Source: Ustilago trichophora
Lineage: Eukaryota > Basidiomycota > Ustilaginomycetes > Ustilaginales > Ustilaginaceae
Direction of reading: 5' to 3'
DNA length: 64,000 bases
NCBI GenBank assembly: GCA_900323505.1
Contig: OOIN01000001.1
Location: 1,054,001-1,118,000 of the forward strand
Both the position numbers and the translations under genes were made by a program. Position 1 is the first letter of the stretch; each line of letters begins with the position of its first letter. Positions 18,684 to 30,265 of this stretch are shown here, in pieces. The notes under the pieces were generated by a model, which was not told the origin of the DNA, did no database searches, and saw nothing but the letters and a program-made list of their open reading frames with translations.

Positions 18684-21600
18684 TTAGTTCCCAGCATCAA
18701 TGACGCTTTCGTAGATCAAGCTCATACACAACTCGTAGTTTGTTGGAATATGATCCCTTAGCATACTTTTGGCAAAGATGGGTTCGGAGAATCTCTTCTC
18801 GACATCTTCGCAGTATCTGAGGATCACTCTGTGTGCCTCTGCCCTTCTCTCCTCCCCCTTTTCTTTCTTTTCCTCCTGGTTGGGGTTGCGATCAAAGACG
18901 ATTTCGCTGTCAGCCTGCATCCTCGGCGTCACAAAGACGGGGAAACTCTCGATGCAGTAAACGTCACCCGGAGGGTAGAGCTTGGCAGAATCCATATCGG
19001 CTCGAATCGTCTTGATCAGAGACCAGAGCCAATCGGCCAATTCGGGATCGCCTGTCGGGTCGTCTTGCTGCTGCTGTGACTGCTGGGTGCGCGAGGTTGC
19101 TGTTCGGATGTGTCCTCCGCCAGAAGAGTAGGAAAAGGGATCTAGTTCGTCTTCTCTCAGATTGGGATCGGTATAAGTGGGATCGGTGGCGAGATTGCGC
19201 GTCTTGCCGTTGATCAGCTCTTCACGGGTAAGTTGCATCTCACGTTCCGAGAGGGGGAGTTCTTGAGGTCGAGGAGGTTCGAGAGTGGAAAGGTGGTCTG
19301 GGACCGAACGGGTGTAGCTGAGGGTAGATCGAAGGGCAGAGCGCTTGCGATAAGTTCCGAGGACTCGAGTGATGATCTCGCGTGCGACGTCAGAATCGCT
19401 CTCTTCGCTAAGGGCGTGCGCGATGTTTTTGAAATCGCGGACCATGCCCAGGGATAGGGTGGGCACAAAGTCGTGCCCGTGGATGATGCTGGTTACGAGC
19501 CCTTTGCAGTGCGCTGAGAGGTCAGGTGAGGCAACTGCAGGAACACCGTACGCGTAAGCGTGAATAGGTCGACCAGGTGGAAGCCCGCTGTCGAGAGACG
19601 TAACAAAGGGCGTATAGATCCGTGGATGTTGGATGTACTGTCCTGTATCTGCTCTTCGACGCAACGCTTGCTGTCTGAACAGATCAGCTGGACAGCTTAG
19701 CTCTACGGCTGCCAGCGACGCTACACCGCCGCCAAGCGAGTGTCCCGTAATGACGAGACCATAGTCTGGATTCTCTTCCAACGCCAATCGTAGCGTCTGC
19801 ATCACCGTGCTGTTTTCGTTACACAGCCTGCGCGTGCTAGCCAACATTCCTGAATGCACTTGGTAATGCTTGTCTGACCTTCCCCCCTCCACTGCGATCG
19901 TCTCGAAGTCGCAGGTCAGATCAGTAAGAATGTCGCTGAGGCCCATCGTTCCTCGGCACGTCAGCACTACAGCTTTGGCTGCATCGTCCACAGCGACATA
20001 GTTGACAAGTGGAGACATCTGCTCCGTGAACAGAGGCTGAGCTTCCGAGAAGCTGTTGAGCAAGATGCAGTCGACCGGAATGCCGACATGGTGAGCAAAG
20101 GCCCACACGTTGGCATGGTGCTTGCTCGTATCAGGGAAGAAATAGTCTAGACTGCCAATGCCAAGAATACGCATGAAGTTCTGGCCGTAAGCAGCGGACG
20201 AATAGCGCATGAAACGACGCAGATTCTCCACCAGATGTGCCTGCGGGAAGGCTGTCGGGTCCCAACCGTGCTTTCCTTTGTCAACGTTAGGCGCGGTCGA
20301 GAGGCTTGACAGATGCGAACGCGAAGCAAAGGAGCGGACTGAAGTGATCGAGGGTGCTCGACTGCGTCGCTTGCTCTCTCGTAGTGATCCTTGAGGTGTT
20401 GAAGGGATCATGGAGGCTCGAACTGATTCGGTAGGGAACAGTGTCTGCTGTGAGGCACCACGTTGTGGTATGGACGGAAGCTCCTTCATGACAGCACGAG
20501 GGCTCGTCTTCTCAAAGGACGAGCCAGCGCCACTTCGTTTCGGAAGCTTTGGCTCTGACCCAGAGGTTGTTCCCGAGGTGCGTTTGATTTTCCCGGGTGA
20601 CGAGAGAGGAGTGCCTTGCGTAGACTTTGACATCCGATGTGAACCACCTGCACTCGAAGGCGAATCAACGGCGATGCTTGGTGGTGTAGGAGCATGTTGT
20701 TGCTGAGAGTCGATGCTCGACTTTGTAGACGTTGTTGACTGTTGAGCGCTTTTGAATGGATGCTTGGCGCGCCTAAGCACTTTGTTGAGCCCGCGGCCGA
20801 GGTCGTTGGTTCTGCCTTGATTCGGTTCCAAGCTGGAAATGTTTTGTGGGTGCATACGTGCGTAGTCCTTCTCCTTGACCGTCCTGCCCATTGATGCATT
20901 GACAGAGGATAGAACAGGGCCGACAGGAGTGATTGCCGAAGTGTGGGATGGCTCTGGACTGCGGGAACGTCTTGATCTACTTGAGCTGCTCGATGCCAGG
21001 TCGAGACCTAGAGAGCCTTCTGTGGAAAAACCATCGCCATGCGTCTCATCGACCTCGATCCTTCGGATGGTCTTGCGCTTCTGGATCAGCTTCTTGGTCA
21101 TTGTCTTGAGCACCACAGGCATTTTGGACGAACTTTCTCCTTTCCCCCTTCCAAGGAGCCTGTGGCCGTTGGGTGCTTCGGGAAGTGCTACAGTGCCTGC
21201 AGCAGGATCCAGACCCATGTCTTCATCATCAGCGCCATCCGCAGAATCAGCTGCAGCCTGACTGTGCTCATCAGTCGGTCTTGAGTTCGTAGTGCGAATC
21301 TCACACCACTCCTCGTCCTCTTCGAGCTTGGTCTCTCTGCCGCCGTCAAAGATCGAACACGTCTCAGTACCGCTCCTAGAGCTAGTGACGTCGCGTAGGA
21401 GCATCCCGGAATTTGCACCAGCTAATGGGCCAGTTCCGCCAAGTGGTGTAAGGGCAGAGATTGCTGCTTTGGAAGCGGGTCGGGTCTCTTCCACAGTGGT
21501 GACAGTCTCGACGGTCTCGATGATCTCTGTGGTGATCTCGTAGATGGTCTCTCGGTTGCCGTTTGCTCGGTTGGTCTTCCTGACACGCCTGAAGTGCTGT

Positions 21601-23099
21601 TTAGGCGTCGTATTCGGAGACTCTTCCCGCAGGACAACGCCATCGCGAAGCTGGTCGTCGGTGTATTCCTGAAGCTGACGGCGCAGATGAGGTGGGAGCT
21701 GATCATCCGTCAAGCTGGAATCGAACGAAGTGTCACCGTCTTCTGTGCCAACGAGAAAGTTGAGATCGGCGATGATAGACGCATTTTCTGTAGCATCGCT
21801 TTCCAGATCGGATTCTGCAGAGGTGGATGGTGGCCAATTTGACCTCCAAGCATCTCGATGTGGTGTTGCCGGGTTGATATCGGTGAGACAAAGCCCATCA
21901 CCTAGGAAGCCTCTTGATCGCGATGAAGGCAGATTCATGCCGCTAGCCGATGGATGCATGGTGTGATCCGAGGTCAGCAGCGATGCGGATCTGCGGGGTG
22001 GTGATCGGATGGAGAGGGTCTCGAGCTGCTCGGCTGCTGATGCTAACAGCGCGGCTGGACGAGCGCGCACGAAATTACCTGAGCCAACCATGAGGGACCG
22101 CCAGCTTTTTGCTTCCACCTCTCCGAGCACGGTGCAGTCGTAGATGACACGCATTTTCATGCTCTTTGCACTGCGCTTGTACGTCGAGTTTTGCAAAACG
22201 GCAAAAGCGGTAACGGCTCTTGTGAGCTTGTTGAGGATCGAAACGGTGCCGTCGTTGGCGAAGCGTGAATCATTGCTGACCTCACCGCGGACAAGAGTGA
22301 TGAATGAAGCAAGTGCACGAGATGTCTCGTTTGAGCCAAAGATGCCATCGATGGTGCGTACCGATTCGTCTGCAGCTGCGAGACCAGCAGTGAGGGTGGT
22401 GCCGACAAGCTGAAAAGTGCCCATTGCAAAGAGCTCTGTCAGCGTGAAAGTGTGGTGGATGAGATAAATACCGACAGCTGTATACTTGTCGAGGATGCTG
22501 AGAAAGGAAGGGCTGGCCGCTTGTAATGATCTGCCTGTGGCTTTGGCATCCCAAGCTTCTCCTGAAGCGAGCGAGTGCACAGCCCTTGCTGTTCCAACGG
22601 CGCTGATGAGGGCACGCCGTGTGATGCCGAGCGTCATGCCAGTGCTGTTTTTGACGGCCTCGAGGATGACCTCGATGAAGAAAGCAGCGGCCTTGAGCGA
22701 GACACGCGCGATGACGCTGAGATTTGAAACCATCTCTGCCACCTGCTGTGGGAGGAGTGGCGAGGCGGTGGCATACTTGATGAGTGCATCGCTGGCACCG
22801 TACGCCTGATGTTTGGTCCAAGCCCGTACGCCGGATGTGACGGCGACCTGTTTGGGCTCGGTGCCACAGTATGCGACGACCAGAGGCGTTGGGCTGTGGG
22901 TGCTTGCTATGGATGGTGTGCCTGGTCCAGAAGTATCTGTTGTGAGCATGTCGTCGTCCGATTCCTTGGCGTCGTCGACCCATTGCAGAGGTTGCGAAGC
23001 CTGATCTCGAAAGTCGACGTCCATGCTTAGGCTGGATGGCATGCGTTCGAGGTCGACGCAACTGGGATCCAGCGGGTCATGAGGCATGGCGGCCACCAT
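18684..23099 (-). CDS. Large class-3 lipase, sn-1 diacylglycerol lipase type
   Basis: The 1471-residue protein has a lipase domain near residues 990-1300. VITGHSLGGGVASLAAVELS carries the nucleophile Ser1121 in GxSxG, and the Asp of HGHDFVPTLS (about residue 1210) is the likely catalytic acid. The approach sequence VLTCRGTMGLSDILTDL matches the oxyanion-region block of class-3 lipases. Upstream, residues about 100-280 hold several amphipathic or weakly hydrophobic helices that may attach it to membranes or lipid droplets. Residues about 360-960 are disordered and contain many likely phosphorylation sites. Diacylglycerol lipases release a fatty acid and a 2-monoacylglycerol. The precise substrate here is inferred from family resemblance. 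ATG at 23099, no intron. It is divergent from SLX9. Confidence 0.9.
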   Translation of the reverse strand: MVAAMPHDPLDPSCVDLERMPSSLSMDVDFRDQASQPLQWVDDAKESDDDMLTTDTSGPGTPSIASTHSPTPLVVAYCGTEPKQVAVTSGVRAWTKHQAYGASDALIKYATASPLLPQQVAEMVSNLSVIARVSLKAAAFFIEVILEAVKNSTGMTLGITRRALISAVGTARAVHSLASGEAWDAKATGRSLQAASPSFLSILDKYTAVGIYLIHHTFTLTELFAMGTFQLVGTTLTAGLAAADESVRTIDGIFGSNETSRALASFITLVRGEVSNDSRFANDGTVSILNKLTRAVTAFAVLQNSTYKRSAKSMKMRVIYDCTVLGEVEAKSWRSLMVGSGNFVRARPAALLASAAEQLETLSIRSPPRRSASLLTSDHTMHPSASGMNLPSSRSRGFLGDGLCLTDINPATPHRDAWRSNWPPSTSAESDLESDATENASIIADLNFLVGTEDGDTSFDSSLTDDQLPPHLRRQLQEYTDDQLRDGVVLREESPNTTPKQHFRRVRKTNRANGNRETIYEITTEIIETVETVTTVEETRPASKAAISALTPLGGTGPLAGANSGMLLRDVTSSRSGTETCSIFDGGRETKLEEDEEWCEIRTTNSRPTDEHSQAAADSADGADDEDMGLDPAAGTVALPEAPNGHRLLGRGKGESSSKMPVVLKTMTKKLIQKRKTIRRIEVDETHGDGFSTEGSLGLDLASSSSSRSRRSRSPEPSHTSAITPVGPVLSSVNASMGRTVKEKDYARMHPQNISSLEPNQGRTNDLGRGLNKVLRRAKHPFKSAQQSTTSTKSSIDSQQQHAPTPPSIAVDSPSSAGGSHRMSKSTQGTPLSSPGKIKRTSGTTSGSEPKLPKRSGAGSSFEKTSPRAVMKELPSIPQRGASQQTLFPTESVRASMIPSTPQGSLRESKRRSRAPSITSVRSFASRSHLSSLSTAPNVDKGKHGWDPTAFPQAHLVENLRRFMRYSSAAYGQNFMRILGIGSLDYFFPDTSKHHANVWAFAHHVGIPVDCILLNSFSEAQPLFTEQMSPLVNYVAVDDAAKAVVLTCRGTMGLSDILTDLTCDFETIAVEGGRSDKHYQVHSGMLASTRRLCNENSTVMQTLRLALEENPDYGLVITGHSLGGGVASLAAVELSCPADLFRQQALRRRADTGQYIQHPRIYTPFVTSLDSGLPPGRPIHAYAYGVPAVASPDLSAHCKGLVTSIIHGHDFVPTLSLGMVRDFKNIAHALSEESDSDVAREIITRVLGTYRKRSALRSTLSYTRSVPDHLSTLEPPRPQELPLSEREMQLTREELINGKTRNLATDPTYTDPNLREDELDPFSYSSGGGHIRTATSRTQQSQQQQDDPTGDPELADWLWSLIKTIRADMDSAKLYPPGDVYCIESFPVFVTPRMQADSEIVFDRNPNQEEKKEKGEERRAEAHRVILRYCEDVEKRFSEPIFAKSMLRDHIPTNYELCMSLIYESVIDAGN

Positions 23100-24483
23100 C
23101 GCTGATGAGATTGTGATCGTTGAGAGTTAAGGATTGTCGTGCATTCAAGGCGAGTGTTTGGCGGTGATGGAAGTCTGAATGATGTTGTTGGGAAGCGAAG
23201 CTTGAAGACACTGTAGGGTCGATACTATGGTCAGCGATGTTGGTGTTGCCTGAGGCTTGGCAAGATGCCGTGCACGGTGTGGCGCGATAAGCGTGCGGTG
23301 TGCGGCGTCCAACAAGCCGTGCTGTCTGCGTGGGCAAGCGACCTGCGTGTGTATGTGCACAGGGTTCGGCAGTGACAGCAGCAGCGGCAGCGGCAACGCC
23401 AACACCAACGGTTGCGGGGTTCGGGAACTCGAGCGGGAGAAGGATCGCACAATAGAGGTTGTACAATGTTCCCCACACGCGGCTTGCGTGGCGGCGGCGG
23501 CTGAGTGTCTGCTGGCAATGGAAGCAAGACAGATGAGTGTATGCGGAGTGCAGGTAAAGTTGGAGGGTTGATGACTAAGATTGAAGCAACCCGAGAGGCG
23601 ATGTGCGGGGTAGCGGGTGGGGTCGCCAAGGTTGATGCTGACAAGGTTGATGACCGAAAAGCACAAAAAGGCTTGGCTTGGGCGGGTTACGCTTTGATAA
23701 TCTGCGCGCAGGTCGTCGAGCGGGCTCTGATTGGTGCACGGCTAGGACGAAGATGGGGGAAGGAAGTGCAAAAGAGGAAAGGATGTGACTGTGTAAGAAG
23801 AGGAGAACAAGATCAAAAGTTTGATTCAACGTTGGACCTCGGCGCTCAGAGGGCTGACACACAGGTAGACAATACTCGCCGTAAGTTCAGCAGCAAAGCA
23901 AGGTCGGCGTGAACCTGCGTGACGACAAGACGCCAGATAGCGCCACGTTGTCGGCTCACCCAACACCACTACTCCCATCCTACAAGGTGACATAAATCTT
24001 CCTTTGATGTGGCATCAGAAATCAATAGGATCTGTTGTTGATACGAAGTCACAATCAAGACACGCATGGCAAGCGAGCAGTGCATGTATGTTTGAAAGGT
24101 CTCTTAGGTGTTGGGTCAATTTAAGCCTCCGAGAGGCGCAAGACCCTTTTTTTGGTGCTCTTTGCTGCGTGGGTGTTGGTCTCGGATGCCGTTCAAAGTC
24201 TCTGCGACTGACAGAGTGTGCGTCCCGTGTTTTGGACTCGCTACCTGCATGAGCGTGCATCTTCCGAGAGAAAAAAAACTCGTTTCACGCTCTCATTCTT
24301 CATCTTCTGTCCTTCACATCGGGGTATCGGGTCAAGATTGTAATCACGATCAAAATTTGGTTCTGGCAAAAAGTTCCTATCTTTCTCCACGTTTGACACT
24401 TCTTCTTGCGCGCTCTCTCTCTCACTCTCATCCCCGTTCTCACCATCAACCTCCCATCAACCTCCTCATTTCAAGCAATAAAG
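23100..24483. other. Divergent promoter region, lipase / SLX9
   Basis: This 1.4 kb region lies between two start codons. Several overlapping open frames exist on both strands near 23145-23900, but they have low-complexity compositions, no recognisable domain and mostly no ATG. The region next to SLX9 is pyrimidine-rich (about 24390-24480), like a fungal leader. Confidence 0.6.
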
Positions 24484-25246
24484 ATGGCTCGAGCGGACCA
24501 AGGCATTCAAGGGCGATCTGCGCCTCGCTCCAAATCCAGATCTTCCGTCACCGCATCCATTCGATCTCGATCCTCGAACGCTGCACCCAATGCTTCCACT
24601 GCCCCACCGACGCAGATCACCAAAGCGGCAAAGAGAGCCATGAAGCGCGCAGAGCTCATGTCCAAGGTCAACCCTTCAACACGTACATCTCTTCTCAACC
24701 TTGAACCTTCGGGCAACGCATCGCTGTCCAAATCTTCATTGAGAAGGCAAAAGAGGAAACAAAAGGAACAGCTGGCTGGCAACTCGACCGGGTTGAAGGA
24801 TCTCGCAGAGGCCATGGAAGAGGTCGCTCAACAAGTGCAAGACGACGACGATGACGACGATCAAGACAACGCTTTCGATATGGAGGACGATGATGAAGAT
24901 GAGACACCAAGAGGGCAAAAGGTTTCGTCTTCGGCGTATCCGCTAGTGGGTGCCCAAAAGACGAGAAAGGACGCCACTGTCACAGAGAAGGCGAGGAAGA
25001 AGGCTCTGTAAGTATCCCCATTCGAGCCAAACTTGTCGACGATCACAGCAGGAAGCGCTAGTACTAACCCTCCGCCTCTTTGGATGTATGCTCCCACCCA
25101 TGCCTCTCAACAGATCCCTCGAAATGCAGCGCCAGAACCTAATCCTCTCAGACCCAGCCTACACCAAAAACCCCTTCGCAGCACTCCGTCTCCACGCTCA
25201 AAACACTCTCGCTTTCGACAAGGGCACCTCCAAACCCAAGCACTAA
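24484..25246 (+). CDS. SLX9: Ribosome biogenesis protein SLX9, two exons
   Basis: SLX9 is a nucleolar pre-40S factor needed for ITS1 processing and small-subunit export. Exon 1 is 24484-25007 and exon 2 is 25114-25246. The intron is 106 nt (donor GTAAGT, acceptor CAACAG) and splits a Leu codon. The product is 218 residues. SKSSLRRQKRKQKEQLAG followed by a helix LKDLAEAMEEV is the central SLX9 block. The C-terminus NPFAALRLHAQNTLAF is the family's terminal motif, and it is encoded by exon 2. An Asp run precedes the intron. Without splicing the protein would stop after ARKKAL and lose the terminal motif, which supports the model. It is convergent with ERG5. Confidence 0.9.
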
Positions 25247-25569
25247 TCCTCTCTTTTTCTCCCTAGCACTTCACACCTTGCTTCAATCTGTACTTGTACC
25301 TCTTGCAATTTATCTTCGCACCCTCAAACCCCATACGCACGGTCCAGACGCAGGATTCACAGTATCTACAGGTTGAACGGATTACAATGAGGTTGTGAAA
25401 AGGTTACAAAGAGCATCATACATTGAGACGCGAGTCATGCCGACTCACTCTGCATTTGACCCCTTGTGTCTGGCATCCAGTTTCCAATCAATTGACAACT
25501 TTCATCCTGTCGCCATGCACTTGGGGCTACTCGAATGCAGCACACATTTGCTGCTACGTTCTGTCACGC
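25247..25569. other. Intergenic region between convergent SLX9 and ERG5
   Basis: These 323 bp hold the two 3' UTRs. No feature is seen beyond ordinary sequence. Confidence 0.6.
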
Positions 25570-27544
25570 TTAGGCGCGAGCAGCGACCTCGGGTGCAGTT
25601 CCAGGAGCAGGAGCAGCACGGCGCGAGAACTTCATCCTAGCACCGTCCTTGGGGAAGATAGTAGCGATGACCTCCACCTTCTCACTGAGCGGTGTCACCT
25701 CGTGCTCCCAGTTCATGAGCACACTGGCGGTACCAAGTACAGCGGTAAGGTGCATGTTGGCGTACTGTTGGCCGATGCAGTTGTGAGGACCGCTGCCAAA
25801 GACGAGGTAGTTCTTGGGGTTCTTGTTGGCAGGATCCGCCTCGTCGAGCCATCGCTCGGGCTTGAATTCGTCTGGCTTGGGGTAGACGCTCTCATCGTGA
25901 AGCGAGTTCCAGAACGAGGGGATCACCATGCTGCCCTTGGGAACAGTGTAGTTCTTGTCAATGGGGAAATCCTTGTGGTTGAGATAGGGCACCATGATGA
26001 CCGGTGGCTTGATGCGGAGAGACTCCTTGACGACGGCCTTGGTGTACTCCATCTGCTCGATTGCCTCGTAAGTAAGGGCTGCGTTGATGTCGTCACCACG
26101 GATGCGGTACTGCTCCTCACGAACCTTCTGGAGGATCTCGGGTCGGTCGGCGACGTGCTGGAGCAGGTAGGTAAGACCAGAAGACATGGCATCCTGAGAA
26201 GCGAAAAGGAAACTGAGCAGCACCATGCCGATCTCGCGGTCAGAAAAGTCACGAACAAGCACACGGCGAGTCTCGGCCTCAAGATCGGCGTTCTCCTTCT
26301 GCAGACGGGCGTCGATCATAGCCTTGATCCAGGCATCGGTAAGACAGGTGACCTCCTGGCCCTCGGCCATGCGCTTTTTGCTCTCACGGGCAGTCAGCTC
26401 GAACCATTTCATGGCGGTCTTACGGGCCTTGATGGCGTTGTAGACCTTGGTACCGGGGAAAGCAAAGGGAAAGTTGACGAGCTCGAGAGCGACAGTGATG
26501 AGCCAGTAGTTGTCCGAGATCTCCTTGGCGCCCTCGTCCGAGATGTAGTTGCCGCAGAAGACGCGGAGCGAAGTTTCCATGTTGAGGTCACGGAACTTCA
26601 TCATGTAAGGCTGAGGGTCGGGGTTGGAGTCGGCGAGCCATTCCTCAAAGTAGCGCTTGTAGATGGTCTCCTGGATGCCGAGGTAGATACCAAGCGCCTT
26701 GCGGGTGAAGAGGGTGTTGAGTCCCTTGCGGTAGTCGACGTGAGTCTTGCCGTTGAGGAATACCCTGTGGAGAGAAGTGCAGAAAATCAGACGAAGGCGA
26801 ATTTGGTCAGTTTCTACTGTACGGAGCGCGTCTTCGCGTGCTTCATTTCCCGTCCGCGCCTTGTTTTGCAGGTCGAGAGGGACGACGCCACAATCAAAAA
26901 TCCGGCATCTGCGGAAACGTTATGAATCTTCGCAAACTGCATCCAGCAGCGTGTTTTGCGTAGTGAAACGTACCAGTTGTCAGGGCAGAGCACCTTCTTG
27001 GCGGAAGCGACAAGGCATGGCTCAGCGTAGGTGGGGCTGTTGAGGATCTTGCGGGCGTACTCGTTGGACGAGGCAATGACGATGAAGCTGAATTGGGCGC
27101 AAAGAAAGTGAAAAAACGATAGAGTCAGCAAGTCAGCAGTCTGTAGTGAAGCAGGTACGCAGAAATCAGGGAAAGCGAGACTTACATGTTGAACACGCTG
27201 GCCACGCTGAGAGGGCCAGAGTTCCAACCCTCCTGGTACTTTTCGAGCGACGGGTTGAGCGAATCAGCAAACTTGCCAATGATGGGGATGGTCCACTTGG
27301 GGCCGGGAAGACCAGCCTTCTTCTTCTGGTAGTTGTACTGCTCTGCGAGGAGGAGCGTGGCGACAACAGCAAGAATGGTGAAGACTACGGTGGTGCGGTC
27401 CGCCTCCTGTAGAGAAGGAACGCGAGTAAGGTCAATGACCGAGAGAACCTTGCCAAGAGCCGAGTCGGGTCGAATCAGAGGAGCCGAGGTGGCCGACCTG
27501 GAGAAATTGAGGCCTTGCTGGCCAGCGTTGAGGATGGAGGCCAT
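25570..27544 (-). CDS. ERG5: Sterol C-22 desaturase, cytochrome P450 CYP61 (ERG5), three exons
   Basis: ERG5 introduces the C22-23 double bond late in ergosterol synthesis at the ER. Exons on the minus strand are 27544-27186, 27087-26974 and 26764-25570. The introns are 98 and 209 nt (donors GTAAG and GTACGT, acceptors TTCAG and CACAG). The join keeps frame and gives 555 residues. The N-terminal helix TTVVFTILAVVATLLLAEQY anchors it, followed by the Pro-rich hinge PGPKWTIPIIGKF. Across exons 2 and 3, DNWVFLNGKTHVDYRKGLN is typical of CYP61. VKESLRIKPP holds the ExxR motif. FGSGPHNCIGQQYA holds the heme-ligand Cys487. Intron 2 carries a CTACTGTAC motif. A long antisense open frame over exon 3 is a shadow. 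Confidence 0.96.
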
Positions 27545-30265
27545 TTTGAGATCGAGAGTCGATAAGGCGGATCTGCGAATCCAATAGATGATAGAGATCT
27601 AGATGAAGCAAGCGAGCGGAGAGTATTCCTTGAGTGCTTTGCTCGGAAAGTCCGTTGAGGTAGTGCGAGTCGATGTGAACCCTAAGGAAGGTGCGTGCCA
27701 AGACAGTGACCGATGTCGAGGAGGAGGATGACTAAAGACGGTCGGGCGGGCCGGATGGAGGCTGGATATGCAGACAAGATCCAGCAACCGAAAGGTGATG
27801 AGGAGAAGGAAGGTGAGGAGGGAGAGATCGTGGGGATGATGATGGATCAAAGTCAAGCTGAAGGGGGAGAGAGAGGGAGTCAAGGAATCCTTAGCAGGTG
27901 CGGAATGTCCGAAGGAGAGTAGCAGCTAGGCCAAGAATTGCCAAAACGTCGCCAAGCTGAGCGGCGCTCGGATGAGTTCTGTGTAGAAATTTGGCTATTT
28001 TGCATTTGGAATCACCACGAACCGAAGGACAAGGGAAAGAACAAAAAATGAAAAAAAGCAATTCAAGAAAAAAGAAAATGACTGGCTCTGATTTGTTGAC
28101 AATCCGCAGACAGACAGAAGAGAGCGGACGTGGTCGGTGTATGAATTGGCGGCAGACCAAGGTAAAGACGTGCGAATCGTCCGTGTCTCAAGAGGCTGAA
28201 GCTTGGACAGTATTGAGATTCACTGTGCATTAGCATGGCAGGCAGGAAAGGCAAGGAGATGCGAGGAGGTAGCATTTGAGCGAGCGGAACAGAGCTTCCG
28301 ACGCTGGCTGAGGGCGAAAGAAAAAGAAAAAGAAACCGAAAAGCCACCCTTCTCTGGACGTATCTTGGTGTGCGAAAATTCAAGCGTATCGGCATTCCCG
28401 AGAAACGCTTCCTCTTAACAGCAACGCTGTAGACTCCGCCACCGCATCAGCACGCTCTTCACGGTGCTGGTGGGAGGAAGAGGGAGGGAACTTGAGAGGT
28501 GCTTGAAGCTTGTTCTCCTCCTTGCTGGATTTGAATTGAGTTGGTTGCACTCCCACCTTTCGTACAGTACGCTCAAAGTTAGGTATCCAGTGTCGCTGCC
28601 AAGGCTAACTCAATCTGCGACTCTAGAGTTGATGGCGACGAGTCCCTACTTGTTGCAAGCCGTATGATTCCCGCTGGATCCTTTTGATACCAGGGCTTAC
28701 GGTGCGTTGGAAAGCATAGCCGTTCCGGATTGCGCTATCCGACGAGGGCGAGTGGGCCAAAGCGCACATCGAACAACGAAATGAAATGAAAAGAAAAGAA
28801 CCACACCAGAATCGAGCTGCCGGTGGGCTAGCGCACGCCCATTCATACATACTACACAGTGGCTGGACTCTGGAAAAATAAAATAATAAAAAAGGTCAAG
28901 ATAGAAAAAGATGTGTGTGGACAAGAAGGATCGACGAGACGTCTGTGTGATTCACCACAGCACGTAAAAAGAGAGAAAACAACGACTCTGTGCGAAGATT
29001 TCGCAGCCAGCCAGGAAAATTTGATAGAGTTCAGCGGGTTGGCAATATTGTGTGCGTGAGAGAGAAGTCTCCCTCGGGTTGATGATGATGATGATGAATC
29101 CATTCTTTTTCGACCCAACCTTGTTCGCGTCGATCCCACACTGGCATGGTGCCTCGTTGCGTGGCCACAACCTTGCGACCCCCACGAAGAGATGACTTTT
29201 CGAAATTTCATTCTCCGCCTCTTTTTGGCTCTTCAGGTATGGTCAGCAAGCAAAATTTGGACCTCGCGTGTGGGCAGCTTGAGAGGTTCGCGCCGACGTC
29301 TCTCGCGAAGAAAGAGGCGCGTGCAGAAATCAGACCACATTCGACCTTTTGTGAGAGCAAAAAGTCACCGGGAATTTGACCTAACAAATCCACGCTCTGA
29401 CAAGCCTCTCGGCGCTGCAAAACCTGTATCGTATCTGCAGCCACACGTTTTGCGTTGCCATCACAGCGAACACGGTTTGGTCGGATGCCCACGCTCTTTT
29501 GGCCATTTGCGAACCCTCTGACTGGAACGACTCAGGACTGGTGCCAATCATTGAAGCTCGTCGTCAAGCTCAAGCTGAGCCTCATTCCTTACTGACCTTG
29601 CTTTGGTCCATCTCACTCTGCCGGCGGTAAACTCTTTTTCGTGCCCTGACTAAGCTCATCATTCAAAGCCGACGATGCATTGCCGAATCGTGCCTTGTCT
29701 TTTACAGAGACCCTTGCTTTCGAGGTCGCAGTGACCCTCTAGGCCCTGCAGAGGTGACCCGTTACTTTGGACTCGCTTCGAGAGTCATCCCTAAGCGCTC
29801 ACTAGTCAGCCTTGTATTCGAATCTCACTGTGCTATCGAGCCTCATCACCGATGTCCCATCTATAGGAGAGGACGGAAGCATAGCTCTGAGAACAAGATG
29901 TGCTAGAAGAGCGGTGACTTGACGAGACCTTGCTCGTTTACGATTTCTTACAATAGCGCCTCGACCAGATCTTCGATCTCGCTACGCTGAAACTCCGATC
30001 CCCGATAGGCGCCTCGTGCAGTCCGAGAAGCCTGTTGGACCGAACGTTCCAGGGTCCAAGTCCTTTTCGAGCGCAGCCATGATCGAATGCTTCTTCGACA
30101 CCTTAGACTTCTTCTTGCTCTGTTCCACCCTTCCGTTCCGCTCTGAAGTCACTTGACTTGGACTGTCTCAAGATTGCTGAGAGCAAGCTCTAGTTCCATC
30201 CTTGCTGGACGCAATCACCCTTTCAACCACGGTGTCGTTGCCGCCACAATAAAAGCGTCGCGGTC
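27545..30265. other. 2.7 kb divergent intergenic region
   Basis: This region lies between ERG5 and the plus-strand gene at 30266. It has no frame with natural composition. It contains A-rich tracts (about 28040-28080, 28865-28900), an ATG/GAT run at about 29080-29095 and a GTACAGTAC copy at 28561-28570. The last few hundred bases could hold an unseen 5' exon of the downstream gene. Confidence 0.55.

Noticed and set aside
23145..23912. Overlapping open frames on both strands upstream of the lipase
   Set aside because: Low-complexity Ala/His/Thr-rich or Arg/Gly-rich translations, mostly without ATG; consistent with promoter or leader sequence.
25423..26925. Long plus-strand open frame antisense to ERG5 (about 500 codons)
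   Set aside because: It mirrors the codon bias of ERG5 exon 3, has no domain and contradicts the well-supported P450 on the other strand.
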